Positions 1 through 7,508 of a DNA stretch of 61,952 nt are shown here, piece after piece. The translations under genes and the position numbers were made by a program. The DNA lies in the NCBI GenBank assembly GCA_041396705.1, contig JAWKYB010000024.1:1-61952 (forward strand), read 5' to 3'. The notes beneath the pieces are model-generated. The model did no database searches and was not told the origin of the DNA. It saw only the letters and a program-made list of their open reading frames with translations. The DNA is from Alphaproteobacteria bacterium (lineage in GTDB: Bacteria > Pseudomonadota > Alphaproteobacteria > CALKHQ01). Positions within the stretch are counted from its first letter, which is position 1. The number at the start of each line of letters is the position of its first letter.

Positions 1-1
1 G

Positions 2-406
2 CCGATGTTCGTGCACTGCTGCCATTGCCACGAGTGCCAGCGCCACACCGGCAGCGCCTTCGTCATCAATGCGCTGACCGAAGCCGACCGGCTGACGCTG
101 CGGTCAGGCGCGACGGAGGCGGTGCCGGTGCCGACCACCAGCGGGCGTCCGCACGACATCCACCGCTGCCCCGCGTGCCGCACCGCGCTGTGGAGCGACT
201 ACGGCCGGCGAAAGGTGCTGCTGTTCCTGCGCGTCGGCACGCTCGACGATCCGGCGGCGCTGCCGCCGGACGTCCACATCTACACCGCATCGAAGCTGCC
301 GTGGGTCGCGCTGCCGCCGGGTGTCCCGGCCTTCGACGCCTACTACGACGTTGCGGCGCTGTGGCCGGCGGCGAGCCTGGAACGGCGCGCGCGGCTGAAG
401 GTCTGA
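2..406 (+). CDS. GFA/CENP-V family protein, 5' end outside window
   Basis: C-terminal part of a GFA-family (glutathione-dependent formaldehyde-activating enzyme-like) zinc protein. The visible part begins inside the family's central motif CHCxxCQRHTGSAF. A second zinc-ligand pair follows as CPACRTALWSDY. The remaining pattern, RVGTLDDP and then HIYTASKLPWVALP, is typical of the family C-terminus. The usual N-terminal GxCxCGxVRY zinc motif is missing because the gene starts upstream of the window; an in-frame Met near base 5 is not credible as the start. Substrate is not predictable, since most family members are uncharacterised. It converges on tspO with 7 bases between the stop codons. Confidence 0.85.
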   Translation, partial: PMFVHCCHCHECQRHTGSAFVINALTEADRLTLRSGATEAVPVPTTSGRPHDIHRCPACRTALWSDYGRRKVLLFLRVGTLDDPAALPPDVHIYTASKLPWVALPPGVPAFDAYYDVAALWPAASLERRARLKV

Positions 407-413
407 CCGCGGC

Positions 414-914
414 TCAGTTGAGCCAGACGATGGCCGCGTTCAGCACGCCGGCGAAGGCGACCCAGGCGGCGTAGGGGGCAAGCAGCAGCGCCGCGACGCG
501 GTCGTGCCGGAAGAAGGCCAGGGCGGTGACGGCAATGGCCGCGAACAGGACGACCAGCTCGGCCAGTGCCCAGGCCGGCCGCTGCGCGCCGAAGAACAGC
601 AGGGTCCAGCCCAGGTTGAGCGCGAGCTGCGCCCCGTAGAGGCCGAGTGCGGCGCGGCCGTTGCGCCAGCCGGCGCGGCGCCAGACGCGCCAGGCGGCCA
701 CCGCCATCATCACATACAACAGGGTCCAGACCGGACCGAACAGCCAGTCCGGCGGGTTGAATGCCGGCTTCTCGAGCGTTCGGTACCATCCCTCGACACT
801 GTCGGCCGTGACCAGTCCGCCGACCACCGAGACGACCAGCACCAGCGCCAGCGAAACGCCGAGCCCCACCCAGTCCCTGCGTGTGCGTGGTGCGGCGCCG
901 TCGGCGCTGTCCAT
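414..914 (-). CDS. tspO: TspO/MBR family tryptophan-rich sensory protein
   Basis: Five-helix inner-membrane protein of the TspO/peripheral benzodiazepine receptor family, known in alphaproteobacteria to bind porphyrins and influence tetrapyrrole and stress responses. Family signatures are visible: WYRTLEKPAFNPPDWLFGPVWTLLY at the first loop and helix 2, and LNLGWTLLFFGAQRP in helix 3-4. I place the start at 914 (MDSADG) because GGGGAGG sits 6-7 bases upstream. An in-frame ATG at 944 lies directly behind a strong 12-bp hairpin and has no ribosome binding site. That gives 166 residues, close to the usual 150-160 plus a short tail. Role in this organism is inferred only. Confidence 0.92.
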   Translation of the reverse strand: MDSADGAAPRTRRDWVGLGVSLALVLVVSVVGGLVTADSVEGWYRTLEKPAFNPPDWLFGPVWTLLYVMMAVAAWRVWRRAGWRNGRAALGLYGAQLALNLGWTLLFFGAQRPAWALAELVVLFAAIAVTALAFFRHDRVAALLLAPYAAWVAFAGVLNAAIVWLN

Positions 915-950
915 CCCATCCTCCCCGTCGCTGCCGGCAGCCATGCAAAC

Positions 951-983
951 GCGCCGCCGCGCAGGGATCTAGCGCGGCGGCGC
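951..983 (-). terminator. 12-bp GC hairpin between the RTX gene and tspO
   Basis: Perfect inverted repeat with arms GCGCCGCCGCGC (951-962) and GCGCGGCGGCGC (972-983) and a 9-base loop. On the minus strand it is followed by GTTTGC, so the U-tract is short. It lies downstream of the RTX gene and upstream of tspO, and may end or process the RTX transcript. Hairpin is certain; function is inferred. Confidence 0.4.
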
Positions 984-1050
984 GGGACGGCCAGCCGGGG
1001 CGTATGGCAGAAGGGCTGCGGGAGCCGGCCAGGGCACCGGCCCCCGCGCT

Positions 1051-1077
1051 GCCGGCCGCCCCCCAGAAGCGGCCGGC
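1051..1077 (-). terminator. Hairpin just after the RTX gene
   Basis: Perfect 9-bp arms (GCCGGCCGC at 1051-1059 and GCGGCCGGC at 1069-1077) around a 9-base loop, 13 bases past the RTX stop codon. There is no U-tract, so this is a stem-loop 3' end or pause site rather than a textbook intrinsic terminator. Confidence 0.4.
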
Positions 1078-1089
1078 GCATCGCCACGG

Positions 1090-2772
1090 TCAGGGAATCA
1101 GGGTGTAGTCGGCGGCGTCGATCAGGCCGGCCGCGTTGTTCAGCACGACGGTGTCGAGGATGCTGCCAGCGGCGTCGTACATCGTGATCTGCGCATTGGC
1201 GCCGACATCGTTGACCAGCACCGAATCCACGCCGAAGAACTGCAGCAGGTCGATCCCGTCCTCGAAATCGTCGACCACATCGTCGCCGAAGCCGTCGCCG
1301 GTGTCGGAGAAGACGAAGGTGTCGGCACCGGTCCCGCCGATCAGCGTATCCAGGCCCGAGCCGCCGATCAGCGTATCCGCGCCGTCCATGCCGACCAGGA
1401 TGTCGCCGCCGGCGCGCCCCTCCAGCACGTTGTCGCCATTGTCGCCGGTCAGGTTGTCGTCGGCACTGCCGCCGACGACCGCCTCGACAGCGGATATCGT
1501 ATGGAACCGGTCGACGCCATCGGTGGCGATGCCGGTGAACAGGTTGACGTCGAGATGCACTGCCGCAGCGGAATAGTCGACGGTGTCGAAGCCGCTGCCG
1601 CCACGCAGCGTGTCGTTGCCGGTGCCGGCGTCAAGAATGTCGTTGCCCGACCCGCCGAACAGCGTATCGTCGCCAAGCCCGCCGAACAGCGTGTCGGCAC
1701 CGGCGTTGCCGTACAGCAGGTCGTCGCCGTCGCGGCCGTCGAGCGTGTCGAACCCGCCGCCGCCTTCGAGGCGATTGCCATTGGCATCACCGGAAATCAG
1801 GTCGGCGCCGGCACCGCCGATCACGTTCTCGATGCCGATCAGCGTGTCGACTCCGGTGCTGCCGCCGGCGGTCGCCTGCGGGCCTGCCCGCTCGAGGTCG
1901 ATGTCGAGCAGGTCGCGGGTGTTGCCGTAGTCGGCGGTATCAATGCCCTCGCCGCCATCGAGGATGTCGTCGCCGTTGCCGCCGCGCAGCGTGTCGTCGC
2001 CGGCTTCGCCCGACAGGGTGTCGTCGCCGTTGCGGCCGAACAGCGTGTCGCCGCCGTCCGATCCGAAGAACGCGTCGGCGTCGGAGGAACCGAGCATGGT
2101 GGCGCTGTCGGTCTGCGCATAATAGCGCTCGAAGTTGGCGACGCTTCCCTGGTGGACGCCGCCGATGTCGAACTGGCTGCCGGCTGCGTTGAGGTCGAGC
2201 ACCAGCGCACCGGTGCCGGCGAAATGCACCTCGTCGACGCCGGTGCCGCCGTCGAGCGCATGCACGCCAGGCCCGGTCAGCGACCCGCCGACATAGGCGA
2301 CGTCGTCGCCGCCACCGGCGGAAAAGGTGACGTTGCCCGATGCGGTCAGGAAGAAGAACAAGGCGTCGGCCTCCTCGCTGCCGATGACGATATCGTTGCC
2401 GCCCATGAATGTGACGTTGAGGCCGTTGCCGCTGGCGCCGGACGCGTCGACCACGTCGTCGCCGCCGCTGGTGCGGACGTTGAGACGACCGTCGTCGGCC
2501 GCGATCCCGCCCTGGGCGATCAGCGCGCTGTCGATGAACAGGGTCGAGGCCCCGTCGAGCCAGATGGTGTCGATGCCGCTGACGCCGCCGAAGTCCGCGG
2601 CCAGGTAGGTCCCGGCGCCGAGATGCATTACGTCGCCCATTGTGCCGGTGTTGGCGCCGCCGACGACGATGTCGGTACCAGCGAGCGTGGTCGGATCGAA
2701 GTAGAAAATGTCCTGGACGAAGTCGGTGCCGACGAAAGAGTCGACGCCGGCGGTGCCGGTGAAGGTGGCCAT
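1090..2772 (-). CDS. RTX (hemolysin-type) calcium-binding exoprotein
   Basis: 560-residue acidic protein with glycine-aspartate nonapeptide repeats (GGxGxDxLx) in at least three blocks, e.g. GRNGDDTLSGEAGDDTLRGG, then GNAGADTLFGGLGDDTLFGG, then GMDGADTLIGGSGLDTLIGG. Such repeats form calcium-filled parallel beta-rolls in type I secreted proteins. There is no N-terminal signal peptide; the N-terminus (ATFTGTAGVDSFVGTD) is itself repeat-like. The last ~50 residues are repeat-free, ending DAADYTLIP, consistent with a C-terminal type I secretion signal. No catalytic domain is recognised, so adhesin, S-layer-like or matrix roles are equally possible. Start 2772 is chosen for GGAG 9 bases upstream; an in-frame ATG at 2847 would add a basic, non-RTX leader. 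No HlyB/HlyD/TolC genes are in the window. Confidence 0.9.
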   Translation of the reverse strand: MATFTGTAGVDSFVGTDFVQDIFYFDPTTLAGTDIVVGGANTGTMGDVMHLGAGTYLAADFGGVSGIDTIWLDGASTLFIDSALIAQGGIAADDGRLNVRTSGGDDVVDASGASGNGLNVTFMGGNDIVIGSEEADALFFFLTASGNVTFSAGGGDDVAYVGGSLTGPGVHALDGGTGVDEVHFAGTGALVLDLNAAGSQFDIGGVHQGSVANFERYYAQTDSATMLGSSDADAFFGSDGGDTLFGRNGDDTLSGEAGDDTLRGGNGDDILDGGEGIDTADYGNTRDLLDIDLERAGPQATAGGSTGVDTLIGIENVIGGAGADLISGDANGNRLEGGGGFDTLDGRDGDDLLYGNAGADTLFGGLGDDTLFGGSGNDILDAGTGNDTLRGGSGFDTVDYSAAAVHLDVNLFTGIATDGVDRFHTISAVEAVVGGSADDNLTGDNGDNVLEGRAGGDILVGMDGADTLIGGSGLDTLIGGTGADTFVFSDTGDGFGDDVVDDFEDGIDLLQFFGVDSVLVNDVGANAQITMYDAAGSILDTVVLNNAAGLIDAADYTLIP

Positions 2773-2910
2773 GGCTGAACACTCCAAGCGCCGCTTGGCC
2801 GGGCGCACCCGGTCTGGGGCAAGCGGCATCGGTTGACGGCGCTGCACAAGGCAGCGCCCGTGCTACCGAAGGCCGGGTCGGATTCCTGCGATCGTGGCGG
2901 CGATTTCCCC

Positions 2911-2940
2911 GAAAACGCCGCAGTGTGTCGGGCCTGCGGC
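2911..2940 (-). terminator. Probable intrinsic terminator of the deacylase gene
   Basis: Stem GCCGCAG (2917-2923) with CTGCGGC (2934-2940); reading on the minus strand the stem is followed by GTTTTC (2916-2911). It sits about 30 bases beyond the stop of the AstE/AspA-type gene and ahead of the RTX start. Confidence 0.45.
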
Positions 2941-2968
2941 GGAATTCGCCGGCGGGTGCGTACCGCCG

Positions 2969-3988
2969 CTAGCCGTTCCAGTCGGCCGCGACGATGGCGA
3001 CCGGATCGCCGGGCTCCGTCCGGCCGGCGCCGCGGGTGCACCACAGCATGCCGCTGGCGCCGTAGCTGACCACATGCGGTTCCGCCGTCGGCGCCTCGAT
3101 CAGGTGGATCGCGCCGGCCGGCATCCCCTTCTCCACCGCGGTGCCGAGCGCATGATAGGGCTCGAAAATGCCGGCACAGGGCGCGAAGGTGAAGGCGCCC
3201 AGGTCCGGCGTCTCGACCAGACGGGTCGGTGCCGGCGGCGCGATCGGGTCGGCCTGCAGCACGCCGAGATGGACCAGGAAGTTGTGCACCGCGCGCTCGG
3301 CCGCCTGCAGCGCCGGCAGCTGCACGATGCCGCCGCCGCCGAACTCCGACGAGATCGACAGGATGCCGCGCCGTTCCGCCGCCGACGGCAGCGTGCGGTT
3401 CTCGTCGACACTCTTCAGGAACATGTGGGTCGGCGCGCCGCAGGCCCGCGCCAGCGCCTCCAGCCGCGCCATCATGGCCGGGTCGGCGCTGTGGTGGGCG
3501 CAGGTCGACGGGGCGATGTTCAGGCCGCGTCCGCCGGAATGCACGTCGAACAGCGCGTCGACGCGCGGCACGATCACATGCGCGACATAGTGGGCCAGCA
3601 CCTGGGCAAAGCTGCCATAGGGGTCGCCGGGGAAGCAGCGGTTGATGTCGCGGCCGTCGATCGGCGACATCCGGCTGCCGGCCATCGCGGCCGGAAAGTG
3701 CAGCGCCGGAATAACGACGACGCGGCCGCGGATCGAAGCCGGCTCCAGCGTGCGCAACAGCTTCACCAGGGTGATCTGGCCCTCGTACTCGTCGCCGTGC
3801 ACGCCGCCGGTCAGCAGCACGGTCGGCCCGTCGCCGTTGGCCACGACCCCGATCGGCACGCCGACGGTGCCCCAGCCGCTGAGGTTGTTGGAATTGGGCA
3901 CGCGCAGCACCGAGACCTGCCGGCCCTGCCGGTCATAGTCGATATCGGTGAACACCTTGGTTTCGACCGGCTCCGGCGTGTTCGGCAT
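2969..3988 (-). CDS. Succinylglutamate desuccinylase/aspartoacylase-family zinc deacylase
   Basis: 339-residue cytoplasmic M14-type metallohydrolase of the AstE/AspA family. Zinc ligands are clear: H64 and E67 in GGVHGDEYEG, and H150 in DVHSGG. The substrate-binding stretch is DGRDINRCFPGDP (residues 111-123), and a glutamate follows in SSEFGGGG. The layout resembles N-acetyl-diaminobutyrate or N-acyl amino acid deacylases such as DoeB of ectoine degradation, but no ectoine genes are nearby, so the substrate is open. The start at 3988 (MPNTPEP) has a strong GGGGAGGGGAG upstream; an ATG at 4039 has no ribosome binding site. It is transcribed away from the lipoprotein gene at 4220. Confidence 0.85.
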   Translation of the reverse strand: MPNTPEPVETKVFTDIDYDRQGRQVSVLRVPNSNNLSGWGTVGVPIGVVANGDGPTVLLTGGVHGDEYEGQITLVKLLRTLEPASIRGRVVVIPALHFPAAMAGSRMSPIDGRDINRCFPGDPYGSFAQVLAHYVAHVIVPRVDALFDVHSGGRGLNIAPSTCAHHSADPAMMARLEALARACGAPTHMFLKSVDENRTLPSAAERRGILSISSEFGGGGIVQLPALQAAERAVHNFLVHLGVLQADPIAPPAPTRLVETPDLGAFTFAPCAGIFEPYHALGTAVEKGMPAGAIHLIEAPTAEPHVVSYGASGMLWCTRGAGRTEPGDPVAIVAADWNG

Positions 3989-4219
3989 CGCTCCCCTCCC
4001 CCGATTCCGCGCCGGGCCATGATAGACTGAGGCCGGCATTGGGGTTAGCGGGACCGCAACACAGAGCCGGCGATTTGCGCCGCATCAATTGCCAGGCGCC
4101 CCATCGGCTGCAAACCTTTCGGTGCGTCACCCGGCCGAAGTCAGCCGGGGCATCGTTGCGCCGTGCCATGGTCGTTTGGCCGGCGCAGTCGAGAGAGCAA
4201 CCAAGAGTGGAGGTCCCCG

Positions 4220-4639
4220 ATGAGTATCCACATCACCGCCCCTCTGGGCATGATCATGGCCCTGGCACTGGTCGCCTGCCAGTCGGGCGCGCCGCAACAG
4301 GGCTCGGCGCCAGCGGCGACGGCCGAGACCGACGCGCTGGTTGCGGGAACCAACTATCACGCGACCGGCGACATCGAATGCACCATCGGTGCAGATGCGG
4401 CGACCGGCATGTGTCCGTTCGGCGTCATTCGCGAGGGCAACGGTTCGGGCAGCGTGATAGTGACGAAACCCGACGGCCGCACCCGGGCCATCTTTTTCGC
4501 GGACGGCGCCGCCACGGGCTATGACGTGAGTGAGGCCGACCCCGGCGAATTCTCCGCGACCCGGGACGGCGACGACACCATCGTATTCATCGGCGCCGAG
4601 CGCTACGTGGTCCCCGACGCGGTCATCTTCGGCGGCTGA
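4220..4639 (+). CDS. Small putative lipoprotein, unknown function
   Basis: 139 residues with a lipoprotein signal: hydrophobic stretch LGMIMALALVAC ending in a lipobox with Cys20. The mature protein is acidic and compact, with two Cys in IECTIGADAATGMCPFG and a repeated beta-like pattern (GSGSVIVTKPDGRTRAIFF, later DTIVFIGAERYVVPDAVIFGG). I do not recognise a named domain. The start follows GTGGAGG by 6 bases; an ATG 57 bases upstream is unlikely. Stand-alone, with a 231-bp divergent intergenic region on its 5' side. Confidence 0.75.
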   Translation: MSIHITAPLGMIMALALVACQSGAPQQGSAPAATAETDALVAGTNYHATGDIECTIGADAATGMCPFGVIREGNGSGSVIVTKPDGRTRAIFFADGAATGYDVSEADPGEFSATRDGDDTIVFIGAERYVVPDAVIFGG

Positions 4640-4825
4640 GCCGCAACCCGAAGCGCATTCGGCGCCGGCCGGACCGCAAGAAGTCGGACTCGACCGTGCC
4701 CGGCGCCGCTGAGCGCTGTTGCTGTGCGCGCGATCACATCACGCGTTGAACGCCGGACCGCGACCGATGCGTCCTACGGAGCTCAGCCGGAGCATTCCGC
4801 TCCGTGCGCGATCCGGAGCGACAGC

Positions 4826-5179
4826 ATGACCATTCGGATTGTACTAGGATGTGCCGCCATCATGACCATCGCCGGCATGGCACCGGCAACGGCGCTGGAC
4901 AATGGCGGTGCCGATGCCACCAGCTGCAGCTGCCTGTGTGATCTCGGCGCAAATGGTGGGGCAATCGTGCCGAACCTGATCTACAACGCGGGCGGCTTCG
5001 GCTGCGCCGCCCTGGAAGGGCGAACCTGCAACGTCGAAGACCCGCGACAACCGGGACTGATCCGTTCCGGCCGTGTCCAGCTCTGCCAACCGATGATCGA
5101 GCTCAGCCAGACGGTCGCCACCCCGGTCCACCCGCTAGACGGCACGGAGCTGTTCGAAGGCGTGCTGCAGCCGCAGTAG
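4826..5179 (+). CDS. Small secreted cysteine-rich protein
   Basis: 117 residues. The start at 4826 is supported by GGAG 8 bases upstream. The N-terminal signal peptide (TIRIVLGCAAIMTIAGMAPATA) ends at AlaXAla near residue 23. The mature part contains about six cysteines (CSCLC, GCAAL, TCN, LCQ), suggesting disulfides in the periplasm or outside. No family is recognised. Its 3' end converges on the sugar permease gene 14 bases away. Confidence 0.6.
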   Translation: MTIRIVLGCAAIMTIAGMAPATALDNGGADATSCSCLCDLGANGGAIVPNLIYNAGGFGCAALEGRTCNVEDPRQPGLIRSGRVQLCQPMIELSQTVATPVHPLDGTELFEGVLQPQ

Positions 5180-5193
5180 GATCGCGACCGGCG

Positions 5194-6123
5194 TCACTTC
5201 ACGGCGCCGGTCGACAACCCCTTGATGATGTAGCGCTCGAGGATGATGCCGACGATGGCCAGAGGAGCGATCGCAGCCGTCGACAGCGCGGCCATCGACC
5301 ACCAGTTGATCCCCTGGCTGCCGGTCTGGCTGGCCACCATAACCGGCAGCGTCTTGGCATCGGTGCTGGTCAGCAGGGCGGCGAAGAAATACTCGTTCCA
5401 GCACAGCACCAGGCTGAGGATGAAGGCGGCGACCATGCCGGGCAGCGAGATCGGCAGGACGATGCGGAAGAAGGCGCCCCAGGGGCCCAGCCCGTCGACC
5501 AGTGCCGCTTCCTCCAGCTCGGCCGGAATGGTCTGGAACTGGTCGCGCATGATCCAGACCACGATCGGCAGAACCATCAGCGCATAGAGCAGGATCAGCC
5601 CGACGGAGGTGTCGAGCATCGCCACCTCCTTGTAGAGCACGAGGAACGGCAGGGCGAGCACCACCGGCGGCAGGATCAGCTGCGACAGGAAGAAGAACGA
5701 GATGTCCTTGTTGCGGAACGGGCCGAACTTGTACTGGAACCGGCACAGGCCATAGGCGGCGAGCGCGCCGATCACGATGGCCAGCAGCGACGCGCCGACC
5801 GAGGCGATGATCGAATTGACGAACCGGGCGAGGAACTCCTCGCGCACGGTCGAGGTCTCGAAGATGGTGTCGGGCGACAGGCCCAGCGACTTCCAGCCGA
5901 TCCAGGCCGGTTCGTAGTCCAGGAACGGCACCAGCGCGCCGCGCTGCACATCGCGCGCCGTCTTGAACGACGTGGTCAGGGTCCAATAGATCGGGAACAG
6001 GCTGACGAAGGCCCACAGGCACAGCGCGCCGTAGATGCAGGTGCGCGAGACGATGCGCAGCACACGGGTGGAGTCGTGGTGCGCGCCACGGGTGCGCGCG
6101 GCGGGCTGGGCTATCGTTGCCAC
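5194..6123 (-). CDS. Sugar ABC transporter permease, MalG type
   Basis: 309-residue inner-membrane permease of the carbohydrate uptake CUT1 group. It has six predicted helices and the cytoplasmic EAA loop (EEAALVDGLGPWGAFFRIVLP) that docks the ATPase. I choose GTG at 6123 because GGGAGG lies 7 bases upstream; the GTG two codons earlier would be almost on top of it. It is the third gene of the binding protein-permease-permease set. No MsmX/UgpC-type ATPase is present on either side, so an ATPase encoded elsewhere is inferred. Confidence 0.9.
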   Translation of the reverse strand: MATIAQPAARTRGAHHDSTRVLRIVSRTCIYGALCLWAFVSLFPIYWTLTTSFKTARDVQRGALVPFLDYEPAWIGWKSLGLSPDTIFETSTVREEFLARFVNSIIASVGASLLAIVIGALAAYGLCRFQYKFGPFRNKDISFFFLSQLILPPVVLALPFLVLYKEVAMLDTSVGLILLYALMVLPIVVWIMRDQFQTIPAELEEAALVDGLGPWGAFFRIVLPISLPGMVAAFILSLVLCWNEYFFAALLTSTDAKTLPVMVASQTGSQGINWWSMAALSTAAIAPLAIVGIILERYIIKGLSTGAVK

Positions 6124-6151
6124 TGGCACGCCTCCCGGAAACGGAACACGT

Positions 6152-6250
6152 CGTCCCCGGGCTCGATCCGGGGACGTTCAGCGGAAAGGGCTCCGACACC
6201 CGTCGCCGCCAGCGCACGCGCGGCATGAGCTGCCCGGGTCGACCCCGGGG
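6152..6250. repeat. Pair of inverted palindromic repeats (REP-like)
   Basis: Two related palindromes face each other between the two permease genes. Unit 1 (6152-6176) has perfect 9-bp arms CGTCCCCGG/CCGGGGACG. Unit 2 (6233-6249), read on the minus strand, is TCATCCCCGGGGTCGACCCG and so matches unit 1's core TCGTCCCCGGGCTCGATCCG. This is the form of alphaproteobacterial REP elements. Confidence 0.6.
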
Positions 6251-6286
6251 ATGATGCGTTGGTCTTGCCAGCGCTGGTCATAGCGC

Positions 6287-7402
6287 TCATCCCAGCCGCC
6301 GCATCCAGCGGCCGACGAATTTCAGCAGCGAAAGCATGAAGATGATGATCAGCACCAGATAGAACTCGGCCAGCATGGTGCCGTAGCCGACGTTGGAGCG
6401 GTCGCGGTATTCGCGGAAGATGAAACTGGTGACGCTGTCGGTCGCCCCGCCGGGCCCGCCCGAGGTGACGTTGATGATGATGTCGGCCAGCTTCAGCTTG
6501 AAGATGATCCGCAGCACGATGGCGGTGACGCTGACCGGCAGCATCAACGGAAACACGATGCGCCAGAACGATTGCCAGGGGCTGGCGCCGTCGACCTTGG
6601 CCGCCTCGGTCACGTCCTTGGGCAGGGCCTGCAGGCCGGCCAGCAGCAGGATCATCATGAACGGGATGAACATCCAGGCATCCATCAGCATGATCGACAG
6701 CTTGGCGACGATGGGGTCGGAGAAGAAGGCGGGGCTGTCCCAGCCGAGGAACCGCGCGAAGTTGGCCAGCGGCCCGAAGCGGATCTCCATCATCGACTTG
6801 CCGATCATCCAGCTGACCGCGACCGGGCTGAGCATGAACGGCAGCAGGAACACCACGCGGAAGAACTTGCGGGCGCGGATCTGGGCGTTGAGCAGCAGGG
6901 CGAGGCCGAAGGCGATGCAGTATTCAACCAGCACCGACAGCACGTACCAGACCATGTTCAGCAGCGCATTGCCGTAGAACGGGTCGGCGAACAGGGCATC
7001 GAGGTTGTCGAGGCCGTTGAACTGACGCCCCTCGAACGAGCTGAGGTTCCAGTCGGTGAAGGCGATGTAGAGGCCGAAGAAAGTCGGGAAGATCACCATC
7101 GAGATGGTGAACAGCACCGCCGGCAGCACGAACAGGGCCTTCCAGCCCATGTCGCCGCGGATCATCACCTGGCCGACGCCGACCGCCACCGCCCAGACCA
7201 GATAGGCATAGAGCAGCGGCCGCCAGCTCTCGAAGCCAAGGTCGACGGTCCCGTTGGCGTTCAGAATCTGGACGACCAGCATGGCGACCAGCAGCAGCGA
7301 GGCGAACACGATCAGCGCCCTGCCGGCGGCCTTGCGGCCCGGCGGGACGATGTCGTAGCCGCCCGCGCCGGGGCGGTTGGCGGTCGATATGGCCTGGCTC
7401 AT
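6287..7402 (-). CDS. Sugar ABC transporter permease, MalF type
   Basis: 371-residue inner-membrane permease, partner of the MalG-type protein. An N-terminal extension carries two extra helices (ALIVFASLLLVAMLVVQIL and LLYAYLVWAVAVGVGQVMI) before the usual six, giving eight as in MalF. The EAA loop is visible as VTEAAKVDGASPWQSFWRIVFP. The periplasmic segment around FTDWNLSSFEGRQFNGLDN is typical of CUT1 permeases. The ribosome binding site at the ATG is weak. The gene lies 106 bases after the binding-protein stop, across a strong stem-loop, and 163 bases before the next permease. Confidence 0.9.
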   Translation of the reverse strand: MSQAISTANRPGAGGYDIVPPGRKAAGRALIVFASLLLVAMLVVQILNANGTVDLGFESWRPLLYAYLVWAVAVGVGQVMIRGDMGWKALFVLPAVLFTISMVIFPTFFGLYIAFTDWNLSSFEGRQFNGLDNLDALFADPFYGNALLNMVWYVLSVLVEYCIAFGLALLLNAQIRARKFFRVVFLLPFMLSPVAVSWMIGKSMMEIRFGPLANFARFLGWDSPAFFSDPIVAKLSIMLMDAWMFIPFMMILLLAGLQALPKDVTEAAKVDGASPWQSFWRIVFPLMLPVSVTAIVLRIIFKLKLADIIINVTSGGPGGATDSVTSFIFREYRDRSNVGYGTMLAEFYLVLIIIFMLSLLKFVGRWMRRLG

Positions 7403-7447
7403 CGGCTGCGTTCGGTATCCAGCGGCGCCCCGTCCTGGGCGGCCGGC

Positions 7448-7485
7448 AAAAGCGGTGGCCGGCGGCGCTGTGCACCGCCGGCCAC
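7448..7485 (-). terminator. Stem-loop/attenuator between binding protein and permease genes
   Basis: Arms GTGGCCGGCGG (7455-7465) and CCGCCGGCCAC (7475-7485), perfect over 11 bp with a 9-base loop. On the minus strand the stem is followed by CGCTTTTG. It is placed exactly where binding-protein operons often carry a stem-loop that stabilises the upstream message and limits read-through. That would give more binding protein than permease; this role is inferred. Confidence 0.6.
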
Positions 7486-7508
7486 GACGTTCACTCCGTC
7501 AGGCGCCG

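Noticed and set aside
1090..2772. CRISPR or tandem DNA repeat
   Set aside because: The periodicity is that of protein nonapeptides, with no conserved DNA repeat/spacer pattern.
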